A stretch of 64,000 bases of DNA from Nocardia sp. NBC_00403 (GTDB lineage: Bacteria > Actinomycetota > Actinomycetes > Mycobacteriales > Mycobacteriaceae), in assembly GCF_036046055.1 (NCBI RefSeq), contig NZ_CP107939.1, positions 7,006,001 to 7,070,000 of the forward strand, written 5' to 3'. Of the stretch, positions 32,820 through 44,624 are shown piece by piece. Position numbers and translations under genes: made by a program. The notes beneath the pieces are model-generated. The model did not search any database. It was not told where the DNA came from and saw nothing but the letters and a program-made list of their open reading frames with translations. How positions within the stretch are numbered: the first letter of the stretch is position 1; each line of letters begins with the position of its first letter.

Positions 32820-35405
32820 TCACTCCGCGTCGGTGCTGTCGGGCACCTCGCCGCCACCACGGATCGACCACAGCAGACCATCCAACTCGTCGGGCTTGAT
32901 GAGGACGTCGCGGGCCTTCGAGCCTTCGCTCGGGCCGACCACGCCACGGGTTTCCATCAGGTCCATCAGCCGGCCTGCCTTCGCGAAGCCGACGCGCAAT
33001 TTGCGCTGCAGCATCGAGGTGGAGCCGAATTGGGATGTCACCACGAGTTCTACGGCCTGGATGAAGACGTCGAGGTCGTCGCCGATGTCGGGGTCGACAT
33101 CCTTCTTCTCGCCTGCCTTCGCGGCGGTGACACCCTCCTGGTATTCGGGTTCTGCCTGGTTCTTGGCGAAATCGACGACGGCATGGATTTCCTCGTCGCT
33201 GATGAAAGCGCCCTGCAACCGGGTCGGCTTGCCCGCGCCCATCGGCAGGAAAAGGCCATCGCCCATGCCGATCAGCTTTTCCGCGCCGGGCTGGTCGAGG
33301 ATGACTCGGGAGTCGGTGAGCGAAGACGTGGCAAAGGCGAGACGGGAGGGCACATTCGTCTTGATCAGGCCGGTCACCACGTCCACCGACGGCCGCTGCG
33401 TGGCAAGCACCAGGTGAATGCCTGCGGCGCGGGCCTTCTGGGTGATCCGCACGATCGCGTCCTCGACGTCGCGCGGCGCGGTCATCATCAAGTCCGCGAG
33501 CTCATCGACGATGGCGAGAATGTACGGATAAGGACGGTAGACCCGTTCGCTGCCCAGCGGCGCGGTGATCGCACCTGACTTCACCTTCTTGTTGAAGTCG
33601 TCGATGTGGCGAACCTTGTTGGCCTGCATGTCCTGATACCGCTGCTCCATCTCTTCCACCAACCAGGCCAGCGCGGCAGCGGCCTTCTTGGGTTGGGTGA
33701 TGATGGGCGTAATCAGGTGCGGAATACCCTCATAGGGGGTGAGTTCCACCATTTTCGGGTCGATGAGGATCATTCGGACCTCGTCGGGAGTGGCCCGCCC
33801 GAGCAGCGAGACCAGCATCGAGTTCACAAAGCTCGATTTACCGGAACCGGTGGAGCCTGCCACCAGCAGGTGCGGCATCTTCGCGAGGTTGGCCGAGACG
33901 AAATCGCCTTCGATGTTCTTGCCGAGCCCGATCACCAAGGGGTGGTGGTCATTTCGGGTCGAGGGTGCTTTGAGCACATCGGCCAGGCGAACCAGTTCGC
34001 GGTCGGCATTGGGGACCTCGATGCCGACGGCGGATTTGCCGGGGATGGGGGCGAGCAGTCGAACGTTCTCCGTCGCAACGGCGTAGGCGATATTGCGGGT
34101 CAGCGCGGTGATCTTTTCGACCTTGACGCCGGGCCCGAGTTCGACCTCGTAGCGGGTGACCGTCGGACCACGCACGAATCCGGTGACCGCCGCGTCGATC
34201 TTGAATTGCACCAGCACCTCGGTGATCGCCTCGATCATCGATTCGTTGGCGGCGCTGCGCTTCTTGGGCGGATCACCGTCGGTCAGCAGGGTGAGCGGCG
34301 GCAACACATAGTCGCCCTCGATCTCGCGATCAGCGATCAGTTCCATCTGCTTCGGCGGAGGTGGTGTCTGATCGGCCACCTTGGCCGGCCGCTTCTTCGG
34401 TTTGGGCAGCTCCTCGGGCGGCTCGACCGCAATCGGTTTGGCGTCGCGCAGCGGCGGCTCGCCGAGCACTTCGGTGACCGCGTCGGCATTACCGAATTCA
34501 TCGGGCGGATAGTTCTCGACCGGGGTCCGTCCGCGTCGCGTCGACGCGCCGGCACGATGCAGTGGAAAGCCGTCCGCGTCGTATTCGGCCGGGTCGTAGT
34601 CGCCGTCGTACTCACCGTATTCGTCGCCACCGGTGCCGATGCCGAAGTAATCCCGCAGCCGGTCGGGCACCTCGCGCACGGTGGTGCCGGTCAGCAGGAG
34701 CACGCCGAAGACGCTGGCCAGCAATAGAATCGGCACCGAGAGCCACGCGGTGAGCCCGTTGGTGAGCGGGCCGCCCATCACGAAACCGACGAAACCCGCA
34801 GCGCGGGAGCGGCCGTGCGCATCGGCAGGCGATCCGGCGGCGATATGCCAGAGGCCGAGGATGGGCAACCCGGCCAGCATTCCGCCGAGCACCAGACGCG
34901 GCCGAATCTCCGGCTTCGCCTCGGTGCGCATCAGCACGATGGCGATAGCGGTGGCCACGAAAGGCAGTCCGGCCGAAGCGGATCCGGAGACCGCGCGGAT
35001 GGCTTCCTCGACCCAGTGCCCGACCGGGCCGCCCGCCGACAGCCAGACTGCCGCCGCGATCACCGCGCTCAGCGCGATGAGGGCGAGGGCAATGCCGTCG
35101 CGGCGATGGCCGTGTTCGATCTCGCCCGCCCGGCTGATCGTGCGAGTGGTGGCGCCGAGACCCCGCGCCAGCATGGTCCAGCCGCTAGTGATGCCACGGC
35201 TGATCACCGCGAGCGGCGCAGTGTCGGACTTGCGAGGGGCCGGGCGGCGGGTGGCCGTGCCGCGGCGACGTGGAGTGGGGGCGGTGCCGCGCGGGGTGGC
35301 GGCTCCGCGCGGTGTTGCCGAGCGGGACCGTGCCGTGGTGGTCCTCCCCCGGGCCGATCCCGCCCGCGCACGAGAGGTCGTGGAGCTGCGGGACTTACCT
35401 GCCAT
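32820..35405 (-). CDS. ftsK: DNA translocase FtsK/SpoIIIE
   Basis: 861 residues. A basic Arg/Thr/Ala-rich N-terminus is followed by four membrane segments (about 100-250), an acidic Pro-rich linker, the alpha domain (KIDAAVTGFVRGPTVTRYEVELGPGVKVEKI) and the RecA-like motor with Walker A GSTGSGKSSF and Walker B ILAIVDELADLMM. The C-terminal gamma winged helix (LRVGFAKAGRLMDLMETRGVVGPSEGSKARDVLI) reads KOPS-type polarity sequences. It pumps chromosomes at the septum and activates Xer recombination at dif. The linker is short compared with E. coli, as in other Actinobacteria. It is transcribed toward the tRNA cluster. Confidence 0.96.
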   Translation of the reverse strand: MAGKSRSSTTSRARAGSARGRTTTARSRSATPRGAATPRGTAPTPRRRGTATRRPAPRKSDTAPLAVISRGITSGWTMLARGLGATTRTISRAGEIEHGHRRDGIALALIALSAVIAAAVWLSAGGPVGHWVEEAIRAVSGSASAGLPFVATAIAIVLMRTEAKPEIRPRLVLGGMLAGLPILGLWHIAAGSPADAHGRSRAAGFVGFVMGGPLTNGLTAWLSVPILLLASVFGVLLLTGTTVREVPDRLRDYFGIGTGGDEYGEYDGDYDPAEYDADGFPLHRAGASTRRGRTPVENYPPDEFGNADAVTEVLGEPPLRDAKPIAVEPPEELPKPKKRPAKVADQTPPPPKQMELIADREIEGDYVLPPLTLLTDGDPPKKRSAANESMIEAITEVLVQFKIDAAVTGFVRGPTVTRYEVELGPGVKVEKITALTRNIAYAVATENVRLLAPIPGKSAVGIEVPNADRELVRLADVLKAPSTRNDHHPLVIGLGKNIEGDFVSANLAKMPHLLVAGSTGSGKSSFVNSMLVSLLGRATPDEVRMILIDPKMVELTPYEGIPHLITPIITQPKKAAAALAWLVEEMEQRYQDMQANKVRHIDDFNKKVKSGAITAPLGSERVYRPYPYILAIVDELADLMMTAPRDVEDAIVRITQKARAAGIHLVLATQRPSVDVVTGLIKTNVPSRLAFATSSLTDSRVILDQPGAEKLIGMGDGLFLPMGAGKPTRLQGAFISDEEIHAVVDFAKNQAEPEYQEGVTAAKAGEKKDVDPDIGDDLDVFIQAVELVVTSQFGSTSMLQRKLRVGFAKAGRLMDLMETRGVVGPSEGSKARDVLIKPDELDGLLWSIRGGGEVPDSTDAE

Positions 35406-35562
35406 GACCTCAGGCTAGCCGCAAACGCCCCATCCGGACCATCCGCAACACTGGTATCGGCCGTCTCAACCCTGCCGAATCATACGGAAGCCCAGGTCGC
35501 ACCCGCCGCCGTCGAGCTCGCTTCGCACCCGAATCGCCGCGCGTGTGTCGAGCGTGCTGCGG

Positions 35563-36180
35563 CTACACCGAGCGATCGAGGGCCAGCACGGCGCGCACAT
35601 CGCCCGGTGCGCCGGCGGTCTCGAGGCGAACTTCGTCGCGACCGAAGGCATGCAGCAGCAATTCCGAAGGCTTGCCGGTCAATGTCACTTCGGCCTCGGA
35701 TTGCGTGTGCACAACCGCCCGGTCGCCGTCCGGCGTCGCGAGCACGACGGTGACCGTCGCTTTCCGATATGCCATTCGTGCCATCTTGCGCAGCAGCGAC
35801 CACAGCCGCGCCTCGTCGGCATCCGACAGCGTGCGCGGTTCCCACCCCGGCGCACTACGGCGCACATCTTCATGGTGGACGAACATCTCGGACAGGTTGG
35901 CGACGGCATCGACCGGGCGCAGGGGTGACCACCACGGCGGTCCGGTGCGAACCTCCTCCAGCAGCTCCTGGAACGGCTTGCGCGCAGTCTTTGCCTGCAC
36001 ATTGTCGAGATACCCGGCAAACGGTTTCAGCATGATCCCCGGTGCCGCGTCGGGGCGGCGCTCACGAACCACCAAGTGCGCAGCCAGCTCTCGCACGGTC
36101 CACTTCCCACAAAGGGTGGGTGCGTCCGGTCCCACGGCGGACATCGTCTCGACCAGCGCCCGACGCTCCCGTTGTGCCAT
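35563..36180 (-). CDS. TIGR03085-family metal-binding protein (maleylpyruvate isomerase-like)
   Basis: 205 residues. The start MAQRERRALVETMSAVGPDAPTLCGKWTVRELAAHLVVRERRPDAAPGI is the TIGR03085 signature, with the DinB/MDMPI-like fold and a conserved AHLVVRE histidine. A second histidine pair appears in MFVHHEDVRR, giving the expected three-histidine metal site. Relatives include mycothiol-dependent maleylpyruvate isomerase, which fits mycothiol-producing bacteria; substrate unknown. In-frame starts at 36198 and 36183 are possible. It lies about 160 bp upstream of ftsK on the same strand. Confidence 0.88.
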   Translation of the reverse strand: MAQRERRALVETMSAVGPDAPTLCGKWTVRELAAHLVVRERRPDAAPGIMLKPFAGYLDNVQAKTARKPFQELLEEVRTGPPWWSPLRPVDAVANLSEMFVHHEDVRRSAPGWEPRTLSDADEARLWSLLRKMARMAYRKATVTVVLATPDGDRAVVHTQSEAEVTLTGKPSELLLHAFGRDEVRLETAGAPGDVRAVLALDRSV

Positions 36181-36445
36181 GCTCACGTGCTCGAACATAG
36201 TCGATCGGCTGAGGCATCGACATTGCCGCACAATAAGTTATCGAAGTTGCGCCCTGGCTTTCGCTCGGCAACACTGTCCACCGCACGCCCGGTGCGGGGA
36301 GCCGTAATTCCCCCGGCATCGCCCGGCGCCGAGTGGATCCGACGGCCGCGCCCCGAATTCTCGGGTAGCGCTCGAGGCCTCGGCTCTGTAGCTTGTCACT
36401 CGGTCCATCGGGTCGTGGACCTGTGAGCAAGAAGGGGATTCACCT

Positions 36446-36814
36446 GTGAAGAAATTCGTCACCGGTGCCGCCATCATGGCGGCAACGGTTGGATCTGTGC
36501 TGGCCACCGCGGCTCCCGCGCAAGCCGCGTACGGGTACTACGGCGCCATTGCCGTCTCCAACGACGGGGACTACGCGATCTCGAACAACTACGGCAGCTA
36601 CTCGGCCGCGGAGAATTCCGCCGTGTCGGCCTGTGGCTACGGTTGCTCGGTGCTGATCTCGTGGACCAACGGCTGCGGTGTCCTCGCCAGCTCGTCGTCG
36701 CAGTGGAGCGCATCCGCTCGCGCCAGCTACTCCGCCGCCAAATCGGCCGCGTTGAGCCGGGTGCCCGGCGGCTATGTCGTGGACTGGCGCTGCACCAGCG
36801 GCTACTCGCTGTAA
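36446..36814 (+). CDS. secreted DUF4189 protein
   Basis: 122 residues. A GTG start is preceded by AAGGGG. The signal peptide MKKFVTGAAIMAATVGSVLATAAPAQA is followed by the DUF4189 domain: YGAIAVSNDGDYAISNNYGSYSAAENSAVSACG, two cysteine pairs (CGYGC; GCGV...WRC) and repeated aromatic-glycine motifs. DUF4189 proteins are small exported proteins abundant in Nocardia; their role is unknown. It precedes a lipoprotein gene by 63 bp, and the two may be cotranscribed up to the terminator at 37446. Confidence 0.92.
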   Translation: MKKFVTGAAIMAATVGSVLATAAPAQAAYGYYGAIAVSNDGDYAISNNYGSYSAAENSAVSACGYGCSVLISWTNGCGVLASSSSQWSASARASYSAAKSAALSRVPGGYVVDWRCTSGYSL

Positions 36815-36877
36815 CTCCGACACCCACCTCCGTCGGGTCCGTACAGGTCCGCGACAACTCATTCCAGGGGAAATTTA

Positions 36878-37429
36878 GTGAAGCACAGAACAATTCGAGC
36901 GGCGGTCGCGGTCGTACTCGCGACGGCGGCACTCGGCCTCACCGCGTGCACCTCCGACAAGGACTCATCGTCGGGCTCCAGCACGCCGACCTCGGCGCCG
37001 GGCAAGTTCGAGAGCGGTAAGAGCGGCGAGGGCACCGCGGAGGGATCCGCGAAGACCACGACGCCGCCGAACCTGGCGAAGCCGGCCGTCGGTCTGCTCA
37101 ACGAGCGCATCACCAAGGCGTTCGACCCGAGCGTCAGCAGCGAGGAAAAGATCAGCTGGGTGCAGGACGCCGAGCGCGATCCCCAGCTGGTCGACAAGCT
37201 CGTCGAGGCCGCAAAGGCACAGAACGTCAAGGTGGAGATCACCGGCGTGCAGGAGCCAAAGGACGGCAAGCTGAAGGCCGACGCAAAGGTCACCATCAAC
37301 GGTGAACCGGTGCAGAACGCCTTCGTCGAGTTCGTCGCCGAGGGTGACCAGTGGAAGGTCTCCCACCAGTTCACCTGCAACGTCGTGAAGTCGGCGAAGC
37401 TGGATTCGGCTGCCTGCCAAGCCAAGTAA
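36878..37429 (+). CDS. MTB12/CFP-2-like lipoprotein
   Basis: 183 residues from a GTG preceded by GGGGAAATTTA. The lipobox is LGLTAC (Cys24), followed by a Ser/Thr/Pro-rich linker and then a compact alpha/beta domain: NLAKPAVGLLNERITKAFDPSVSSEEKISWVQDAERDP, VEITGVQEPKDGKLKADAKVTINGEPV, WKVSHQFTCNVVKSA. This matches the low-molecular-weight antigen MTB12 domain (Rv2376c) of mycolic-acid bacteria. It is exposed at the cell surface or shed. Family assignment rests on the Asp-Pro-x-Val-Ser/Pro pattern and domain layout. Confidence 0.82.
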   Translation: MKHRTIRAAVAVVLATAALGLTACTSDKDSSSGSSTPTSAPGKFESGKSGEGTAEGSAKTTTPPNLAKPAVGLLNERITKAFDPSVSSEEKISWVQDAERDPQLVDKLVEAAKAQNVKVEITGVQEPKDGKLKADAKVTINGEPVQNAFVEFVAEGDQWKVSHQFTCNVVKSAKLDSAACQAK

Positions 37430-37445
37430 GCTTCCACAACATACA

Positions 37446-37483
37446 AAAACCGCCGGATGATGTCACCATCATCCGGCGGTTTT
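37446..37483. terminator. perfect bidirectional Rho-independent terminator
   Basis: AAAACCGCCGGATGATG pairs with CATCATCCGGCGGTTTT, a 17-bp perfect stem with a 4-nt loop; A and T runs flank it. It serves the lipoprotein gene on one side and RNase J on the other. Confidence 0.96.
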
Positions 37484-37490
37484 CTGTGTG

Positions 37491-40552
<3,062 letters not shown>

Positions 40553-40565
40553 TTACCGCACAGCG

Positions 40566-40620
40566 ATGGCGTCAGCCTGCGCCTTGTATGACATCACCAA
40601 TGGCGTCACACTGATGTCAT
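40566..40620. promoter_or_regulatory. four 9-bp operator-like repeats before the RHH gene
   Basis: TGAYGYCAT occurs four times: 40566-40574, 40588-40596 and 40600-40608 (minus orientation), and 40612-40620 (plus orientation, running into the ATG). The last three are spaced exactly 12 bp. The second and fourth, ATGACATCA and TGATGTCAT, form an inverted pair. This layout is typical of sites bound cooperatively by ribbon-helix-helix dimers, suggesting autoregulation. Confidence 0.7.
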
Positions 40621-41071
40621 GGACCTCAACAAGTACACCACCCGGCTGCGTGACGACCTGATCGCCGCCGCCGCGCTAGGCGACGAAAAAACCCAGGCCA
40701 CCGCCGCCGCACTGGCCGCGGCCGCGGAAAGCGCGACCCGGCTGGCGCTGCTCGCGGCGCTGTCGGACCTGGCCGCCGAGGTCAGCACTGCGCTCGGCGA
40801 CCGCACCGTGCACGTCTCCGTGGACGGCACCGACGCCAGCGTGGATGTGCGCAAGAACTCCGCGACCACCGCCGACCACGACCATCCGAGCTTCGAAGAA
40901 ATGACCGGCGACATCAGCCGCGTCACGCTACGACTGGTCGAGCAACTGAAATCGCGCGCCGAAGAGGCGGCCGCACAGAGCAATATGTCGCTCAACTCGT
41001 GGCTGTCGGGCGTCGTATCGGGCGCGCTGCGTGATCAGATGCGCGGTTACGGGCCCAAGCGCGACGTCTGA
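40619..41071 (+). CDS. ribbon-helix-helix (Arc/HicB-like) DNA-binding protein
   Basis: 150 residues. The N-terminal about 70 are an Ala-rich helical region (LRDDLIAAAALGDEKTQATAAALAAAAESATRLALLAAL), then a small domain. The C-terminal DISRVTLRLVEQLKSRAEEAAAQSNMSLNSWLSGVVSGALRDQ is a typical RHH unit, with the strand RVTLRL and the Asn-Ser-Trp helix start seen in HicB/Arc-like proteins. No toxin gene is adjacent (the next gene converges), so it is a solitary regulator or orphan antitoxin. The start ATG overlaps the last of four operator-like repeats. Confidence 0.82.
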   Translation: MDLNKYTTRLRDDLIAAAALGDEKTQATAAALAAAAESATRLALLAALSDLAAEVSTALGDRTVHVSVDGTDASVDVRKNSATTADHDHPSFEEMTGDISRVTLRLVEQLKSRAEEAAAQSNMSLNSWLSGVVSGALRDQMRGYGPKRDV

Positions 41072-42271
41072 TCACAACAGTGGGGCGAGGTCCCCGCGGT
41101 CACCGATCACCACTTTGTCCAGCTCCAGCCAGTCCGCCATCTCACGCAGTGCCTCGGTGAGCGCGGCCACCGTCTCCGGTGTGCGGTAACCGGGCTCGGC
41201 GAACGCGCCGGGAACGAGCAGCCGCCCGGTCGCGCGCTCGGCGCGCAGGTCGACCCGGCCGACGAGTTCACCGTTGAGCAGGAACGGGAAGACGTAGTAG
41301 CCGTGCACCCGTTTGGGTTCCGGTGTGTAGATCTCGATCCGATAGTGGAAGTCGAAGAGCCGTTCGGTGCGCGCCCGGAAGAAGATCAGCGGATCGAACG
41401 GGCACAGCAGGGCCGCGCCCTCGATCCGGCGCGGTGTCGCGGCGCCGACGCGCAGGTAGGCGGGTTTGTCCCAGCCCGCGACCTCGACCTGTTCCAGTTC
41501 CCCCGCGTCCACCAACTCGGCGATGGCCGGTTCGGTCTGGGTGCGATGGGTCCGGTAGTAGTCGCGCAGATCGGCCTCGGTCGCGACACCGAGCGCGGTT
41601 GCCGCGCGCCGCGTCAGCTCGCGGATCGCCTCTTCCTCGGATACGTTGCGCGCCAAGACTTCCGGCGGAATCACCCGCTCCACCAGATCGTAATGCCGGG
41701 CGAAGCCGACCCGTTTGTCCACCGACAGCGAGCCCTTGGCGAAGAGCTGCTCGCAGATCATTTTCGTATCGCTGAGATTCCACCAGGAACCCTTGGGGCG
41801 TGGCTTGTCCAGTTCCAGGTGGCGCTCCACCTCCCCGGCAGTCGCCGCACCGACCTCGGTGATGACATCCAGGATGTCCCTGCCGAGGGTGGGATTGCGT
41901 TCCACCGCCCGCCTCATGCCCTCCCAGCGACCGTGGTCGTATTTCGCCATCCGCCACCGCATCAACGGCCAGTCCTCGACCGGGATCAAAGCCGCCTCGT
42001 GCGCCCAGTACTCGACGAGTTTGCGCGGCCGTCGCACCCCGTTGCTCCAGGCGGCCTCGTCCAGCAGTGCGCGGTCGTAGTCGCCGATCCGGCTGAACAC
42101 CGGCGCATAGTGTGCGCGCACCACCGCGGACACCGAATCCAGTTGCAGCAGTTGTGTTCTGCCCAGCACATCGAGCACCGTCCGGCGGGTCGGCGCGACC
42201 GGTTTGCGCCTGCCGAACCCCTGCGCGGCCAACGCTGTTCGTCGCGCCGCCGCCGCACTCATCTTCCGCAT
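41072..42271 (-). CDS. winged-helix DNA glycosylase, YcaQ/AlkZ-like (HTH_42)
   Basis: 399 residues with the HTH_42 architecture: LGRTQLLQLDSVSAVVRAHYAPVFSRIGDYD, WSNGVRRPRKLVEYWAHEAALIPVEDW, KGSWWNLSDTKMICEQLFAKGSLSV, and the C-terminal CPFDPLIFFRARTERLFDFHYRIEIYTPEPKRVHGYYVFPFL. The Q43-L44-D45 motif matches the Q-hydrophobic-Q/D catalytic signature of YcaQ-like interstrand-crosslink glycosylases. It would act on bulky alkylated or crosslinked bases. It is convergent with the RHH gene, the stops being adjacent with no gap. Starts at 42271 or 42262 are both possible. Confidence 0.88.
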   Translation of the reverse strand: MRKMSAAAARRTALAAQGFGRRKPVAPTRRTVLDVLGRTQLLQLDSVSAVVRAHYAPVFSRIGDYDRALLDEAAWSNGVRRPRKLVEYWAHEAALIPVEDWPLMRWRMAKYDHGRWEGMRRAVERNPTLGRDILDVITEVGAATAGEVERHLELDKPRPKGSWWNLSDTKMICEQLFAKGSLSVDKRVGFARHYDLVERVIPPEVLARNVSEEEAIRELTRRAATALGVATEADLRDYYRTHRTQTEPAIAELVDAGELEQVEVAGWDKPAYLRVGAATPRRIEGAALLCPFDPLIFFRARTERLFDFHYRIEIYTPEPKRVHGYYVFPFLLNGELVGRVDLRAERATGRLLVPGAFAEPGYRTPETVAALTEALREMADWLELDKVVIGDRGDLAPLL

Positions 42272-42322
42272 GACCGGCACTTTGCCACGACGGTCCGACA
42301 AGCGCCGCCGGGCCCGCCGCGG

Positions 42323-43342
42323 TCACGTCGACACCGACACCTCTCCCGCGGTGTCGATCTCGGTGCGCCGATCGCGCTCCGGCGCATTCGCGAGCACCGT
42401 GGCCAGGATCCGACGGCCCATCGGCAGCACGCGCACGGTCACCGAGCCCGCATTGGCCGCGTCCAATTCCTTGGTCGCCGACTCGATGACCTGCTGGCGC
42501 ACCCAGCGCGGCACACCGGCGAAGCCACCGTCGTCGAGCAACACCACCTCGACGCCGCGAGAGCGGGCGCCGCGGGCGGCGCTGCTCAGCTCGTCGGTCA
42601 CCAACTGTGGCGCGCGCAGCCCGTCGCGCAATTCGGCCTCCAGCAGCCTGCATTGTTCGCGCTCGGCCGCGCTGAGCTCGGCCCCGCCCGCGATGCGTTC
42701 GAGGATCGGACGCGCGACCTTGTCGAGCTTGGCCAGCTGTCGATCCCGCTCGCCGTTCTCCGCGGCCATGGTCGCCTCCGCCGCCGCGCGCATGGTCGCT
42801 TCTTCCCGCAGCAAACGCAGCGATCGCTGCATCGGGCGCATGATCGCCGCGCCGATCGAGATCCCGGCCACCGTCGCCACCGGCACCACCGATCCGACCA
42901 CCACACCGACGCGCGCACCGGTCATCACACCCACGACGGCGATCACCGCCGCGATCCCGCCGACGCCGAGCCAGGCCGCACCCAACCGGCCGCGCAGCAC
43001 CAGCACCGCGAGGACGTAGGACGACGCGAACGGTGTCCACACCGGTTTGGTCAGCCCGTGGTCGACGTCGATGATGGTCAGCACGGTCGCCACCGGTCCG
43101 GCGGTTGCTACGAACACGGTGGCCGGCCACGGCAGCGGGTCGACCGGAATCACCAGCACCAGCACACCGGCCACGAGCATGATCAGCAGTGCGGAGAGCC
43201 CGGATATCGGCGCGGAGTCGGACAGATTCCGCAGCATGTACAGCACTATGGTGACTTCGAAAATGAGCAGGAAAAGCCACGCCCAGCGGTCCCGCAGGCC
43301 GAGCAGATCGCGCAGCCCGAATTCGGTGTGGGTGTCAGCCAT
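42323..43342 (-). CDS. membrane protein resembling a degenerate sensor kinase
   Basis: 339 residues. Six or so membrane segments (about 20-165) precede a soluble C-terminal half with an Arg/Glu-rich coiled-coil start (LRLLREEATMRAAAEATMAAENGERDRQLAKLD). The layout copies the neighbouring histidine kinase, but I see no phosphoacceptor histidine and no N- or G-boxes of an HATPase domain. Its ATG at 43342 overlaps the kinase stop by 8 nt, so it is translated with the response regulator and kinase as a third component. It may dimerise with or modulate the kinase. Function is unknown. Confidence 0.72.
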   Translation of the reverse strand: MADTHTEFGLRDLLGLRDRWAWLFLLIFEVTIVLYMLRNLSDSAPISGLSALLIMLVAGVLVLVIPVDPLPWPATVFVATAGPVATVLTIIDVDHGLTKPVWTPFASSYVLAVLVLRGRLGAAWLGVGGIAAVIAVVGVMTGARVGVVVGSVVPVATVAGISIGAAIMRPMQRSLRLLREEATMRAAAEATMAAENGERDRQLAKLDKVARPILERIAGGAELSAAEREQCRLLEAELRDGLRAPQLVTDELSSAARGARSRGVEVVLLDDGGFAGVPRWVRQQVIESATKELDAANAGSVTVRVLPMGRRILATVLANAPERDRRTEIDTAGEVSVST

Positions 43343-44624
43343 CGCCACCCCACACCAGCGTCACCGTAGTTCCTTCTCCCGGTTGGGATTCCACGAATCC
43401 GGCCCCACCGGCCAGCTGCCGCATCCGACCGAGGATGCTGACCGCAATGCCGAGCCGATCGACGGGCACCCGGTCCAGATCGAAACCGGCGCCGTCGTCA
43501 CGGAACACCACACGGATGCCACCCGCGCTCACCGTGACGGTGACCGCCCGCTGCACCGACCGGCCCTGCGCCGTCGCGTGGCGCAGGCTGTTGCGCACGG
43601 CCTCGGTGAGCGCGGCGGCGATGGTGCCCGCAGCGTCTACCGGCAACCGCAAATCGTCGAGTCCGGCCCAACGCCGCGCGGTGAATCGGACGCCCGGATT
43701 CACCTCGTGCACCGCAGAGCGCAGGAAGCCGATCACCGATTGCGCGTCGAGGTGATCGGGTTCGCTGTCGCCGCAACGGCATTCGTCGAGCTGGTCGAGG
43801 GTGCGCTCCGCCTGCTGGCGCAGCACTGGTGACTCGGTGCCGCCGCGGGACGCATCGAGCAAGGTCGACAGCACCGCATCGTGGATCAGGGCGGCGAATC
43901 GTGCCTGCTCACGATCCCGGGCCGCGGCGCCCGCCACGGCTGCGGCACGCTTGCTCGCGAGCATTGATTCCCGGTCGACGCGGGCCGCCGATGCGAGCGC
44001 AAAGGTGGAGCCCCATAGGAACATCGCACACAGTCCTACGGCCCGTGCGAAGTCACCGATCAGCGACAAGGTGGTCCCGCCCGCCACGACGGCACGATTC
44101 GCCAGCGCTGCATCCGCTGCTGCGACAATCAGATAGACGACCGACAGCGGCGGCCGCCACGCCAAGGCGGCCGCAAGCACACCGAGCGCAAGCACCCGAT
44201 ACACCCACACCGTGGACGGGTCCGAGGTGGGCTCGGCGTAGGCGAGCGGGATAGCCGCCATGGCCGCAAGGAAACTCACCGCCGCGAGACCGGCGACCGT
44301 GCGAATCACCCGCCTGCCCCGCCCGAGCGATACCGCGGCGAGCACCGGAAACCAGCCGAGCGCAAGGACCACGGTCAACACGGTCCAGCCACCTGAGACG
44401 AATCGGCTCTGGTCGGCGATGTCGGGCAGCTCTACCACCGCGACGATCAACCCGCCCAGGCCGATGGCCAGGCCGAGTCTGCGCAGAATGCAGTCGGCCG
44501 TCGGCTCGGCATGGTTTTCTTCGGACACTGCCGCAACGCGACGGCGCCAACGACTCGACCGGAAACGGTCGAGTGTCACGGAGTCCGCGGCAGCAGGGGT
44601 GTCCAGCATGCTGGACGCGGTCAT
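43335..44624 (-). CDS. two-component sensor histidine kinase (HisKA_3/HATPase type)
   Basis: 429 residues. About six membrane segments lie between 40 and 200 (LGLAIGLGGLIVAVVELP to AVGLCAMFLWGSTFALAS). The soluble part has the H-box FAALIHDAVLSTLLDASRGG, N-box ALTEAVRNSLRHA, G1 FRDDGAGFDL, and a final G-rich QPGEGTTVTLVW. This is the MacS-like family that pairs with LuxR-type regulators. The ATG at 44624 overlaps the regulator stop (ATGA). Extracytoplasmic loops are short, suggesting sensing within the membrane. Confidence 0.88.
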   Translation of the reverse strand: MTASSMLDTPAAADSVTLDRFRSSRWRRRVAAVSEENHAEPTADCILRRLGLAIGLGGLIVAVVELPDIADQSRFVSGGWTVLTVVLALGWFPVLAAVSLGRGRRVIRTVAGLAAVSFLAAMAAIPLAYAEPTSDPSTVWVYRVLALGVLAAALAWRPPLSVVYLIVAAADAALANRAVVAGGTTLSLIGDFARAVGLCAMFLWGSTFALASAARVDRESMLASKRAAAVAGAAARDREQARFAALIHDAVLSTLLDASRGGTESPVLRQQAERTLDQLDECRCGDSEPDHLDAQSVIGFLRSAVHEVNPGVRFTARRWAGLDDLRLPVDAAGTIAAALTEAVRNSLRHATAQGRSVQRAVTVTVSAGGIRVVFRDDGAGFDLDRVPVDRLGIAVSILGRMRQLAGGAGFVESQPGEGTTVTLVWGGDG

